This document shows positions 47,599 through 59,475 of a stretch of 64,000 nt of DNA, one piece after another (the stretch's first letter is position 1; every line of letters begins with the position of its first letter). The stretch comes from Ostrinia nubilalis (lineage: Eukaryota; Arthropoda; Insecta; Lepidoptera; Crambidae): positions 6,765,501 through 6,829,500 of the forward strand of contig NC_087093.1 of NCBI RefSeq assembly GCF_963855985.1, written 5' to 3'. Under the pieces are notes generated by a model, which saw only the letters and a list, made by a program, of their open reading frames with translations, was not told the DNA's origin and searched no databases. The position numbers were made by a program, and so were the translations under genes.

Positions 47599-49189
47599 TG
47601 ATATGGGTAGTTCTACTCACGGTGGAATTATTTAGGACCATAAAATGAATCTCCAGTTTTTGTTAGTAATCAGTATAAACAGTGACTAAAGACCGAGAAT
47701 ATACTACAACATATCCAATTTTTAACGGGCCAGACAAAATTATGATAAATAAATGTTGATTTTATAGCGGTTTTTCTATTTCCGATGGACAGGGAAGTGA
47801 GAACATATACAGGATAGTGAAAATTTAACTGAAAGATGCATTTGAGTTTATAGTCTTTATTCTAAAAATAATAAAAAATACTTTTATGTGGATCATAAAG
47901 GTCCACTATCAATTGAACATGGAACTCATTTAGGTTGCTTCTTTTTCCGTCACCTGATCTCTTTGACTTTTCCCTACTATTCGTATCTCCTTCTATTATC
48001 TTCCTCTTCTTTCCTCGACGCTTTTTTTCGACTGTAAACAATTCGTTAGTATCTATTTTCGGCATATCCAGCAATCCATCAGGATCATCAATGTTCATTC
48101 AGTCCCAGTACACTCGTAAGGTCAACCAAGTCTGATGAATCAAAATACTGGTGTTGCAGGCATTACTGGTCTCAGTTTCAGATTCAGTTTAAGCGTCATC
48201 AACATTTGCTTTCATGGAAGAATATTTTACGATGCCTATTTGGAAGTGCTCGCACACGTTACTGCAAAAACAGCTAAAAGTTTGTATAGAGTCAAGCAAG
48301 TCAAAATGGAGTATCCAGTTTCAATGGAGTGTATGCATTTGCCTGCACTTAGTGTATTTGTAAAATGCCTTTATATGGCAGTAAGTTTTGCTGGTTAGTC
48401 GATACTAACTTTTCCATTTTCTTCGTAAACCCAGGGAAATGATACACAGGGAAGTGAGATTTTTGATGTATTTTGCCAAAATCATGAATTATATAAACTT
48501 CATATCAAATTTAATATTATCAGTCAATGGACGCAAGCGAGTTTGACAATATTGTTTCATAATTGCCCTAAAATAATATAAAATACTGTTATAAATACGT
48601 AACAGATGAGTGAGAAGTTGTCTGGCCCAGACACGACAGACGATGATAACAGCGTAGCTGCTTCTAACTGACTGACGATTTGGGCGAAATAAACGTTTCA
48701 CTAGGCGAACTTAACTGCATACTTAAATACATAAGAACGACAACGTGGCCTACCCTTTGTTTTGTTACAGATTTTAACGTGTTTATAGGTGGCAGGGAAG
48801 TGATACTTATTTCGTGTCGCCTTTGTTCAGCAATCAAAAAGTTATGTAAATAGGGAATTCAAACATAATCCATATAGGTTAAATGAAAGATACACTAATG
48901 GTTACTTTCAATACAATGATATTTTTGACTAATTATATTTTTATATATTTTTTATTGTGATTTACATCATGAATTCTGGAATGTCACCCCACAGGGAAAT
49001 GAGAATTTTTCCCATTTGAAGCCATTTTTGTCCGGGATGTTTTTATTAAAACGTGTTGAAATTCAGTGACCAAGTACTATGTGAGTTAAACTTTATTAAT
49101 ACCCTAAAACGAAAACTATTAATTGGTAATTTAAGGAGCTGCAAGTTGAGCCCCGTAAAATTCCCTGATTTGTAGAACTACCCATATCA
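47599..49189. mobile_element. nested TIR element with CAGGGAARTGAGA motifs
   Basis: TIR tgatatgggtagttctac at 47599-47616 with its complement at 49172-49189. Internal copies of a motif close to cagggaagtgaga occur at 47789, 48432, 48446, 48793 and 48991, plus an inverted ttccctgat near 49161. The target duplication is unclear. Confidence 0.6.
47862..48098 (-). CDS. short basic ORF in nested element, possible transposon protein exon
   Basis: A 78-residue frame with a Lys/Arg-rich centre (VEKKRRGKKRKIIEGD, then SKRSGDGKRS) that resembles a nuclear localisation signal. It starts MNIDDPDGLLDMPKIDTNEL. It could be the N-terminal exon of a transposon protein or a fragment. No known domain. Confidence 0.25.
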   Translation of the reverse strand: MNIDDPDGLLDMPKIDTNELFTVEKKRRGKKRKIIEGDTNSREKSKRSGDGKRSNLNEFHVQLIVDLYDPHKSIFYYF

Positions 49190-49194
49190 CGAAA

Positions 49195-49416
49195 ATTGAA
49201 TATTTTATAAGCAAATCAATATGGGAACGCGCGAAAACTGATAGCACCCCTGGAATACGGGCGATGACGTCACACCGCTCGTTGGGCAACGACGGACGGG
49301 CGGCGCGGGTGCTAGCTGCGCTCTGTAAACTTATTTTCGTTCATTTCGATACATTTTTTATTTATATTAACCGTATCTGATGCCAACCAAATAATCTTAC
49401 GAAAGTAGATTTACTT
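49195..49416 (+). promoter_or_regulatory. CpG-rich promoter-like block in TIR element
   Basis: GC-rich island (49215-49320) with the palindrome TGACGTCA, the CREB/ATF site, in gatgacgtcacaccgctcg. The same core gacgtcacaccgc recurs in inverted orientation at about 51664-51680 near the right end of the element. It lies directly upstream of an ATG with a strong splice donor. Confidence 0.4.
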
Positions 49417-49491
49417 ATGGTTGTGGATACTTTCAGAAAACATGCAAAGTACCTTTATTATTGCAGAAATCCAAGGGCTAAAACTTGCAAG
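49417..49491 (+). CDS. candidate first exon of a transposon-borne gene
   Basis: ATG at 49417 opens 25 codons (MVVDTFRKHAKYLYYCRNPR, AKTCK), ending exactly at a consensus donor AAG|GTAAGTG (49492). It follows the CpG block. Downstream exons were not recognised. Confidence 0.3.
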
Positions 49492-50265
49492 GTAAGTGAA
49501 CCTATTATTATGGATGCAATAAATAATTGAGTATTTAGTATTTACGCTTTTTGTAGTATTTGAGGTAGATTATAAAAGTTCTATCTAGTTTAAAAGTAAA
49601 AGTACTAGTGCTGTCAGTCAGATTGCTGTGGGTTAACGATAAAAAATAATACCCATCAATAATTTAGCACGTCCAGTCGTGTTATAGACTAACTATCCAA
49701 CTATCGAATTATGGACATAATGTAATACTCGTAGGGTAAGTTCATTTGAAAATACTATATCCGCAGTGTACAATAAAAACAAGAGTTACACCTGAACACA
49801 AAGTTAGAGCTACGGCATATCATTGTACATTTGTTTGTGCTGAAGATAACGAATAAATTGGAAAATCTGGAATGCGGAGGTTTTGCAGCAAGCAATGAAG
49901 AATGCAAACATACAATGGCATTAATTGGTTTTAAGGTTATATGTATAGACGTAGTGAAGATCCCGCTTGTACCGAAGTAGCGTGCTATTGGAGGAAACCA
50001 AAACTGTTGTGCAAGTTGGATCTCAGCTAAAATTTGAACTATACAAGGCAGTATAAAAATATATGTGTCAGTAGTACTACCACCATAACCATCTGACACA
50101 AAGATCAGTCCATCGGGCTTGATGATTTTTTGTTCACTTTAAAAAGTTATTAGTAGGTATACACTTTGTAACTTTCTATGGAATCAGTGTACGATCATGA
50201 ATCGCAAGTAAGGTACAGTCAGTTTTGTCACAGTTAAAACTGGTTTCTAACTCTATCGAGGGTCG

Positions 50266-50815
50266 TCAACGTTTTTCCTGATTTTTATAGTTTGAGTCTG
50301 TTACGTCTTTCTTTTTCTGTTCTACTTGAATCTTCGTATCTCTCGTCTTTATTTCTATTGCAGATAACTCTATTCGGCGTACTACGCTACGTGCCCTAGC
50401 TGTCCATTGCCATTTCAGCTTGCTAATCCGTCGGGCTATGTCAGTGACTTTATTTGTCAACAATCTCGAGAATCAAACTCCGAAACGAAACTGAGTAGGG
50501 CGCAGTTCGACATAAGCTTCATTTTGTTCGTATTCATCCGAATGCCTACCTGTTCCGATGTATTCGATTAAGGACTTTGAGCATTGTGCCGAGGTCTTCC
50601 AGCAACTCTGCCATAAGTGCCATGAGTCCATGACCACAATATCGTCAGCAACGGTAGCGATAATTAATATGGCACCGCTGGAGAGACTGCAGCACTGCCC
50701 AAGTTTCGATCGAATAGAAGGCCTTCTTCTCATATTCCACGAACGTCAAGCATAGTGGCAAGTTATACTCCTTCCATAGTTTTCTGTATAACCTGCCGCA
50801 GCTCTGCCCCAGGCA
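50266..50815 (-). mobile_element. broken RTE LINE reverse-transcriptase remnant
   Basis: On the minus strand, in shifted frames: LYRKLWKEYNLPLCLTFVEY then a KAFYSIETWAVLQSLQRC stretch (50870-50680), then DDIVVMDSW (about 50640) and VTDIARRISKLKWQW (about 50450). These are RT motifs (FVDYEKAFD, ADDIVVM) and the RTE region before the C-terminus; deletions and frameshifts abound. Confidence 0.75.
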
Positions 50816-50817
50816 GA

Positions 50818-51012
50818 AAGGTTCTGGAGTGGAGACCACGTACCGGAAAACACAGCGTGGGACGTCCACCCACAAGGTGGACCGACGACCTGATAAAGAT
50901 AGCAGGGAGGCGCTGGATGCAGGCCTCTACCAACTGTGCGATATTATGTGGAAGTTATTGAAGGAGGCTATGTTCAGCAGTGGACGTCCTGTGGCTGAGA
51001 TGACGATGATGA
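50818..51012 (+). mobile_element. RTE LINE 3' fragment in opposite orientation
   Basis: The plus strand reads VLEWRPRTGKHSVGRPPTRW, TDDLIKIAGRRWMQAS, and further on GGYVQQW-like codons to a gatgatgatgatgacg tail. It abuts the minus-strand RTE piece at about 50816. Confidence 0.75.
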
Positions 51013-51888
51013 TGACGATAACTCTATTCTAGAGTATTATTATCTCTTTGACTTCCACAGGCGGATTGTCACAAGAATGAGAAGTATGTGTTAATACATT
51101 TTGTTCGTATAGATTTTTATCGATAACTCGATGAAGCGACAACATTATTTTACCACCATAAAACATAGTCAATAACAAGGGATAAAGTAGGTAGAGAGTT
51201 TTTAGTATTGTCTTATTGTCTTTAAAGTTTCAAAGGATTCAATTTACTTTAAGTAACCCATCTGCGTGCGTACCTCGTTTTGTTTCTCTATTTTTTGTCC
51301 ACTGTTTCAAATAAAATGTCACTAAAATACTTTATAAAAAATTTGTAATGAAAAATATACAATGGTAGGTGTTTTGTCTTTAGGTAGGTACTCGCATTAA
51401 AATGATCTTTGCAATAATATCGACTGGTTTTTGTAGATAACGCTTTCTCCCTTTTCGTTAACTTACACCATTTATGTATTTCTCAACTTTTCTTAGCTTT
51501 AAAAGTATTTTTCTGGGGCACTAACCATTGTATTAGTATAAAAGGGTTATTATACAATATCTGCATGGTATTTTTTTCTCCATAATTCTATAAAACTCGA
51601 AATGACTGCACGAGTCTATGAGCGCGCGAAGGAGCAATGCCATCCCGGCGGAGGTAACGGGCGGTGTGACGTCACGCGCTAAACGGTCAAGTGCGAGTTG
51701 ATTTTTAAAACATCCAACTTTGAATGCCCATAGAAAATTCAGTTTTTGAGATATCGAAAAAATTCTTTTACTAATATTTTTTATATTTTATGTTTGATCT
51801 TTTTACATTATAAAATAATTACACTCATCTTCCTCATTCCTAGGAATTGTATACAATGACGGATTTCATACATTTCCTGTAACAGTTA

Positions 51889-53049
51889 CATGTTTACGCA
51901 TTGAGGAATGACCGATTACTATCGAAGATGTAACCAACTCATTGCCACTGTTATCTAATAAGCTTTGGATTAGATCGATTACTTTCCTGTCACGAAGCGA
52001 CGGTAACTAGGCTCTATCTTGTATTAGATAAGTATCTTTCATATCGAGGATCAAAGGAATAAATAGGCCGAGAACTCAAAGCGTAGAACAAAATGGGCGA
52101 AATTATAACTCTAAAAGCAAGTTATGCACTTTACCATCGTTACTTTAGAACCAAACATTTCGAGCAGAATACTTTTCACGGAGGCCAGAAAAACATACAG
52201 AGGATGTTTTAAAACTACGAGGCACATTTTTAGAGAATAGATACAGGATCGGATTTTTTAATAAAAGTAAATAATAAAACAAGCTTCGATAGTTTCAGCC
52301 AAATTACTTCCTCTGCTAGATAAAGGATTTTCATAACAAGCTGAATAATAATATAGGTAAATTTTAATAAAAGAACGAAGATTTGTCCAATCAATGTCGT
52401 CAATCCTGTTACGGTGCGCACGGTTGCCTAGTTAATTTTCGACCTAGCCTTTGCATCCTATGTTTGCTTCCAACGCTTGGATATTTTGAACGAATTCGTT
52501 TTTTATTTATTTTCTTTTGTTTTATTATTTTTATGACAAAAATTTTTTTTCGGACACTGGACACGAGCAGACCAATATATCTGACTCTATATTTGGGGCA
52601 GATGGACTCAGTAGCATCTGAACGAAGTGTGGGTACCACAGTTTACTAAATAAGTAAGTAACCTACCATTACCTTAATTAATTAATTAATTGTGTGAAAC
52701 AAACATTATCATGACTCCTATCAAAATCGAATATCCGGAGTAACCAATTTTCAAATAACCCATATCGAATAGCGATCACGTGAAACCCCAGCTTTGGATT
52801 TCGAGCCAAATAACCGATCTGGAAACTGAAACCTACCAAGAATAGAAATAGTGGCATGTATAGTATTGATTGTGAACCAAATATGTATAACCATAATGTA
52901 TAAAGATATTTTTGACCATAGACGACGCTGTTAAAAAAAAGTAATGTGTTTTGTTAGATTAATCTTCCACACTAAGCGTAAAGGCACACTTAAAAGTACA
53001 ATGAAAAAGACTATCTCAAAACTTTTCCCATGGAAATCCTAACTACTTA
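51889..53049. other. stretch between TIR element and repeat copy 3
   Basis: AT-rich; nothing recognised except an attaattaattaattaatt tract at 52675-52692. Confidence 0.45.
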
Positions 53050-53257
53050 ATAATATTATAATTATGTCAAAGTTTGTATGGGTGTCTGGATGTTAACATG
53101 TTTGTTACTCTTTCACGCAAAAACTGCTGAACGGATTTTGATAAAACTTTGCAGTATTATAGTTTATAGCCCAGAATAACATATAGGCTATAATTTATGA
53201 CGATCTGTGACAAACTAAGATTTCACGCGGGTGAACCCGCTGGCAAAAGCTAGTCCA
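53050..53257 (-). repeat. interspersed repeat, copy 3 (antisense)
   Basis: The complement of the 5262 family: atgtttgttactctttcacg and gatttcacgcgggtgaaccc. Confidence 0.75.
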
Positions 53258-53259
53258 GT

Positions 53260-54480
53260 CATATTTCTATAGCAACGCTTAATCACGAAAACCATTCGGA
53301 TCTCGGACTGTATTAATTAATATTTCGGAGAAAACGAGGTTGATTGCATTATTTCTGACGGTGCGATGATGTGAATCTTTGAGTTTCAATATTTTTATAG
53401 ACACAGCAAAACTTTTAAAGTAATTAGTCTTTTATTTTTTATTTATTTTAACATTTGACGATTTCTAAGCACTTACTTTTAATAGTTCATGCAAATAAAG
53501 GAATTTTGACTTGACTTTATTTTTTTAATTTTAAGGCTCTGCCAAACAGAACGCGTCAATTACGGAAACACTTCGTTACATAGCGCTGAGTGTCTACTTA
53601 CTTACCTATACCTAAGGATTTTCCTGAAATAGGTGGTAAGTACCTTGTAAGTATTGAACCAATTATGAATTTCTACATAGAAGTTCTATGAGTAAACACC
53701 ATTTTGATATCATATTACGCAAAAGCTCAATTTTTTTTCGTTTTAAACAACTTCTATTCTAAATTAATTTATACACGTAGGCCTACTACGACTATTTCAT
53801 TACATTAATGCTTCAGTGCGGACTTTTAAGTTTTTAAATCAAAGTATTATTTTCTATCTTCAAAATTCAGAATAACATTTGTTATACCTTGATGCAGATA
53901 ACAGATTAGATACTGAACTTGAATTAAGGCCCATTAAACTAGTTACGCTCTGAAAGCATTTTACCAACACGGTAATTTTAAGAAATTTATTAGAGTCATT
54001 CCAGCACCACTGAAATACCCTTTTACCCTGAACTCCTGATGCCAGAGGTAATTAAACAGGTAAGTATTTCAATTGGAGAGGTGATTTTCTGCCGGCTGAT
54101 TTTATTCCCTTAATAGCCACTTACGAAGTCGACTTCGTTAGTGCAAACTTCCGCGTTCATTTGATTTGTCTAGCTACAGATATTCAGGCGGCAGGCTTTT
54201 GTTGATTTGCCCCAATTTGCTACGCGTGCGTTAACAGATTACCGTACAAATGCGTTGAAGTGCGGGAGTGTTTAAAACTGTGCGTGAATACAAAGTTTTA
54301 AGACGAAGTTTCAAACTGAAAACACTGCTTACGTGTGTTTAAGTAATAGGTAAACATCCTTTTTTTATTGCAGGGATTGTTTTTTTCTGTGAATGATTTC
54401 TGTCATCTACTAGCCCATAATAAAATCTGATGATAACTGCATAACCATAATATAGGTAATATTGTAGTAAACTATGTAGT
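53260..54480. other. non-coding stretch
   Basis: AT-rich; no gene. A LINE-tail-like caaataaaggaattttgact lies near 53495. Confidence 0.45.
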
Positions 54481-54868
54481 ATAATTAATGATTAAACGAA
54501 CTTAAAAAGTGAAGTTCTATCATAATTATGCGAGGGCTTTGTCCGAAGAGATTAGAAATAAGAACTATGTAGTATCACGTACGGTGATGCCAGTTTACGC
54601 ACTGTTAGTTGAGGATATATATATTTTTTTTTTTTTTTTTTGTGGGTATCTCACTTTACATCTTATTTGACATTGGTATCCGTCGTCAGTTAGTTTGGAG
54701 TAGTAATTTGTATTTTTTATCATTTCACTAATATGGGGGTTTGTGTTTTTAATAATATACATATATGATTGTTAAAGACGGGTGGGAGGGTTTCTAATCT
54801 CTTCGGACAAAGCCCTCGCATAATTATGATAGAACTTCACTTTTTAAGTTCGTTTAATCATTAATTAT
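54481..54868. mobile_element. MITE in a long inverted repeat, family of the 54866-59841 element
   Basis: Core 54527-54822 has TIR tatgcgagggctttgtccga of about 32 bp. The inverted repeat extends another 46 bp on each side (54481-54526 and 54823-54868). The inner left sequence (gtagtatcacgtacggtgat then a poly-T tract and gtgggtatctcactttac) is the complement of the right end of the large element, so it is a deletion derivative. Confidence 0.75.
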
Positions 54869-54910
54869 GCTCGTGCTTTGTCCTCGAGATTAGAAATAAG
54901 AACTATGTAG

Positions 54911-56850
54911 ATTTTGAGAGAACTGATGTGAAATGATAATAAAAACAAAGCTGTTTATTACTTTGCAAAAATAATAAATTTTTAGTAAGAATACAATGCT
55001 TGTTTTATAATTACTATTAAGTGTGACATAACTGTCGTAGTTACCCGAGTGAATACTTTCGTATAATTGATAATTATTATTAAGGGTAAGTAATTAAAGG
55101 CAAGTATAATTAGCTGTTATATTAGCCATAATGTAAGTGGGAAAGTTAATTATTGTTTCCCAAATCAATGGTCAGTATTAGGTTCTTCTGGCAATTAAAT
55201 GTTGATTGTTATTTCTGGACGCAATAGGCATTCTATTAAAGAATTTGCCCAAAGTAGCTATTTGAAATAACGCTCCAACCGGGGTTAATTCTGATAATCA
55301 AGATTAATTCCTAATGTATGTGCTCTAGACGAGGCAGCATGCCTCGTGCTGTGAGTGGTGAATATCAAGGTGTCAATATCACAAGCCTGCAATGTTAATT
55401 GAACTAAACTTGTGACTAAACTAAGTGCTCGGTGTTAGAGCGGTAAACAATTTCGTAAGCAACACTTTGCACAAAATGCTTGTACATGACATAAATTGTC
55501 AAAACAATACCAAGATTGATTGTTGTGAACTTGGGCGCGATGACGTGATTAAATTGAATATTTGTATGCATAATATTTGAATGCTTATAAGGAAGGTTTG
55601 AACAATGTGTGTAATAATTACACTAACAAATGACAGTAAAATGGCTAATTTCTCAATATTTTAAATTTTTTGGAAACCATAATATCTGATTATGTTTCCA
55701 ATATGACAGCCAAATTAAAAGACAAGCTTATTACAGCTATCGAAATTCACAATTTTTTATTAAAATAGTGGAATCTAATACCTCAATGAATGATAGTTAT
55801 GGTAAAAGTAAAACAATTTCCTTGAACAATTATTGTACTGCTTGATCATCAGACAATGATGAAGATATAATATCCATAGATAGATGAAGATGTAATCTTC
55901 GTTTTATATGAGACATTTAGACACATGTAGCGTTTTTATTTTTATCCAATTAAAGAAACAAAGCTAGACTACATTATAAGGGTACTGCTAGTATACCCGT
56001 CGCTTGATCACATGTGATTTTTGCAATGTATGTGTAATACAAAAAAGGAAGGAAACCGCAGAAATAAGCTTGACCTTGTTGTCTTAAAATTTTAATTGCG
56101 TATGCATCAGGGTACCTATCTAATTTAGGGTATATAACGATAACGAATTTAGCAAAATTAACGATGCCACGTTCTCCAAATGTAAAAATAATAAAATGGT
56201 GAATTTGGTAATGTCGAGTCCATACTAATATTGAATGGACTCTTCAAGATTCGGTATCTACCATGCTATTATCTAGATAAGATAGATCATTAGATAGGAC
56301 ACATCATTGTGTATTGATGATTATAATGATTTTTCTAGTTTCGCATCATTGCCACAATTATTTTTATTTGTGTTAAGTGGGGGAAACTGCACGCCACCTA
56401 TGCGGTGTACAAAACTGAATTTCATTCTGAGAAACTGAAAATTTTGAAGATCCTTAGTAAATACTTTTAGGCCAAGAAAGGTCAATGTTTGGAATCTTTG
56501 CAGATTAATTCTTATATTATGTTTTTAATATTAGATAATATTAATAAAATAAAATAGATGTTGGACCATGGGTCCCCAGAAGTTTCCCCGTAACACGCCG
56601 CCCCCCATCCCGTAGTTGAGACATCGGAGTACTATATTTCATGACACTTAATATAAGTTTATGAATAGCCTGATATAATTGCAATTTTTCTATGTCCGAA
56701 TATAATCATGTATTATGTGATTTATACTGACATTTATTATTGGTTGTGAGATTGAAATCACATAACTCTATCCTAGTACAACAGAGTCACTTATTACTAG
56801 TGACCACTGATGGTAAAAATTTAAAAGCCAACCGACATATTTTACGAGAT
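54911..56850. other. left interior of the TIR element
   Basis: AT-rich, no recognised coding region. ttgttgtcttaaaattttaa and other simple stretches only. Confidence 0.4.
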
Positions 56851-56859
56851 TCAACTGTT

Positions 56860-57155
56860 GCGGTTCTGAGCTGGATGCGGCTGGTGCGCTCACGAGCATG
56901 ACACGTGATGATTGTTTTGAAAGTCAGGAGGTCAAGTCCTCTGTTTTCATCGGTTGTCTGCCTTTCGGGGAAGTCCCTTCAAGGTTAAATTCGTATAAGA
57001 AAGGACTTTTTGGTGGCTGCTGATTTGATTTTGGGATTCAATTCCAGATCAGCCCCAAACTGTGAAGTTCGCTAGGCAGTTTTTCGTGTTTTGGAAAGTT
57101 TTTATCAAAAGACATGGCGTCAATCTTCGGTGTTTGTAATAAATAAATAAATAGA
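56860..57155 (+). repeat. SINE-like segment with AATA tail
   Basis: The segment ends in gtgtttgtaataaataaata, a typical 3' tail. Sections such as gctggatgcggctggtgcgc and caggaggtcaagtcctctg precede it. No clear RNA polymerase III boxes, so weak. Confidence 0.3.
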
Positions 57156-57442
57156 TGAGTCTTTTAACAATTTCACACAGCGCCAGCTGGCCCCAAAGTA
57201 GGTAATAATTGATAATATCTTTAATGGGTCTAAGTAGAATTACGTTTTTTCTGATAAGGAATTCTTAGTAGACAGTCGAAAAAATGCGATTGGCATCGAT
57301 AAGAAATTCATATTAAGGTAATTGTGTTGAGGCTTGTCCTACACAGGATCATCACCAATATTACAATCTCATCATGAAGGGGCGCAGCTGTTTCAGACCA
57401 ACAGCGTTGCAGGTGTCGAATCTAATTGATTTCTAGTTTCAG

Positions 57443-57655
57443 CAGCAGCGGAAGCGGCGCAGATGTCAACGAGAGCAGCAGCGTCGGCGGCGGCAGGGTT
57501 CGAGGCTAAGGGTTCTGAGTTCAATGTTTCGATAGCCACTAATGGTTTTTCACCTGCTAACGATTTGGCGTGTATCATATCACCACCCGGTAGTGTGGAT
57601 ATAAACCCATCAAATTATGTCTTATTAAGACAACTCCCAATTTTTAAACAAGTAG
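57443..57655 (+). CDS. orphan exon-like ORF in TIR element
   Basis: Acceptor tctagtttcag ends at 57442 and a donor-like gtatgc starts at 57656. One frame is open across: AAEAAQMSTRAAASAAAGFE, then IATNGFSPANDLACIISPPG, then NPSNYVLLRQLPIFKQ. Composition is coding-like and unlike the AT-rich surroundings. No known domain recognised; possibly part of the element's own protein. Confidence 0.35.
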
Positions 57656-57859
57656 GTATGCATTATTGCATTTTTTTTAATGTGATATGTACTTTTACCA
57701 GTATGGAACAGCCCTTTTGACTGCCTGCTAAAATATGTAGCGGGTAGGTAACAACTTAACACGAATTATCTGCATGCCTAGTAATATTAACGTTCATATC
57801 AATTTAAAATTAAATATCGCCAAATTGTTATCACCGAAAAACTTAGACTTGAACTTACT

Positions 57860-59475
57860 TGACTTGAAGAATTAAGTAGGTAAGACAGTAAAATTACAAC
57901 CCGTTGTAGTTGCCCGCAATACCGTAAGTATCGTAATATTTTTAGGATTCTGCGTCTGATTTAGAGGGTAGGTATTGTTGATAATACCGCAAACCATCAT
58001 ATTATAAAAATCACACAGCTCCGCAGTATGGTAGTATGGGTAATTATTATTTAAAAAAATAATTAACTTCGAACATCTGATTTAGAAGTAGGTTATTAAT
58101 GCAAAGTTTTTAGTGCCGCAAACCCTTAGATATAGATAAATCATTACATTACGAACGTCTGATTTGGAGGCAAGTATATATTAATATCGCAAACTGTCAG
58201 ACAAAAATAACCACACAAATTAAATAACGTGACAACCCGTGTACGGTTGCCCGCAATATGGTAGTATGTGTAATGATAATATTGTATTAAGTAAATATAA
58301 TTTACTGTATTCGTCTGAATTAGAGGTAGGTAATAACTCAAACGTTAAAACGCAAATCGTCAGACAAAAACCACAACTAGCATAACGTGACAACCTGATA
58401 TGGTTGCCCGCAATATGGTAGTATGTGTAATGATAATATTGTATTAAGTAAATAGAATTTACTGTATTCGTCTGAATTAGAGGTAGGTAATAACTCAAAC
58501 GTTAAAACGCAAATCGTCAGACAAAAAACCACAACTAGCATAACGTGACAACCTGGTATGGTTGCCCGCAATATGGTAGTATGTGTAATGATAATATTAT
58601 AATAAAAATAATTTACTGTATTCGTCTGAATTAGAGGTAGGAGTAGAACTCGAACGTTAAACCGCAAACCCTCAGACAAAAAACACAACTAGCATAAGAA
58701 GACAACCCGGTATGGTTGCCCGCACCATGGTAGTATGTGTAATAATGGATAGAACTTACTGCATCTGTCTTCTTCTTCGTTTGGTTGAAGGCGATGAACT
58801 TGCGTTTTTTCTAATTGTCTGAATTAGAGGTAGGAGTAGAACTGAAACGTTAAACCGCAACCCCTCAGACAAAAAACACAACTGGCATAAGGAGACAACC
58901 CGGGATGGTTGCCCGCACTATGGTAGTATGTGTAATGATGATGTTCTTCTTCTTCTTCTTTTGGTTGAAGGCGATGAACTTGCGATTTTTCCAATTGTCT
59001 GAATTAGGGGTAGGAGTAGAACTCAAACGTTAAACCGCAAACCCTCAGACAAAAAACACAACTGGCATAAAGAGACAACCCGGGATGGTTGTTCGCATTA
59101 TGGTAATGTGTAATGATGATGTTCTTCTTCTTCTTCTTTTGGTTGAAGGCGATGAACTTGCGATTTTTCCAAATTGTCTGAATTAGGGGTAGGAGTAGAA
59201 CTCAAACGTTAAACCGCAAACCCTCAGACAAAAAACACAACTGGCATAAAGAGACAACCCGGGATGGTTGTTCGCATTATGGTAATGTGTAATGATGATG
59301 TTCTTCTTCTTCTTCTTTTGGTTGAAGGCGATGAACTTGCGATTTTTCCAATTGTCTGAATTAGGGGTAGGAGTAGAACTCAAACGTTAAACCGCAAACC
59401 CTCAGACAAAAAACACAACTGGCATAAAGAGACAACCCGGGATGGTTGTTCGCATTATGGTAATGTGTAACGATG
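57860..59475. repeat. tandem array of 155-193-bp units
   Basis: The junction motif cagacaaaa recurs at 58198, 58361, 58518, 58673, 58866, 59046, 59225 and 59403 (spacings 163, 157, 155, 193, 180, 179, 178). Each unit has acaacccggtatggttgccc-like and gtctgaattagaggtagg-like segments. The last units gained a ttcttcttcttcttttggtt insert; the three right-most are nearly identical. Decayed copies extend left to about 57860. Confidence 0.9.

Larger units (their letters stand above)
46822..51884. mobile_element. 5.06-kb TIR element with iterated subterminal motif, family unknown
   Basis: Both ends carry the TIR tgttacaggaaatgtatgaa (left 46822; complement ending at 51884), with a 4-bp flanking duplication GTTA (46818-46821, 51885-51888). 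The left 650 bp hold about nine copies of a motif close to cctaggaaatgtatac (46828, 46842, 46863, 46890, 46943, 46963, 46994, 47423, 47442); the right end has one or two. The element also contains a nested TIR element (47599-49189), a CpG-rich block with an exon-like ORF (49417) and RTE scraps. No known transposase domain was recognised. Confidence 0.65.

Noticed and set aside
58144..59383. Series of similar minus-strand frames (MSYYLPLIQTNTVN type)
   Set aside because: They arise from the tandem array; no coding constraint visible between units.
57860..59475. CRISPR-like regular repeats
   Set aside because: A eukaryotic tandem array: whole units repeat, with no unique spacers.
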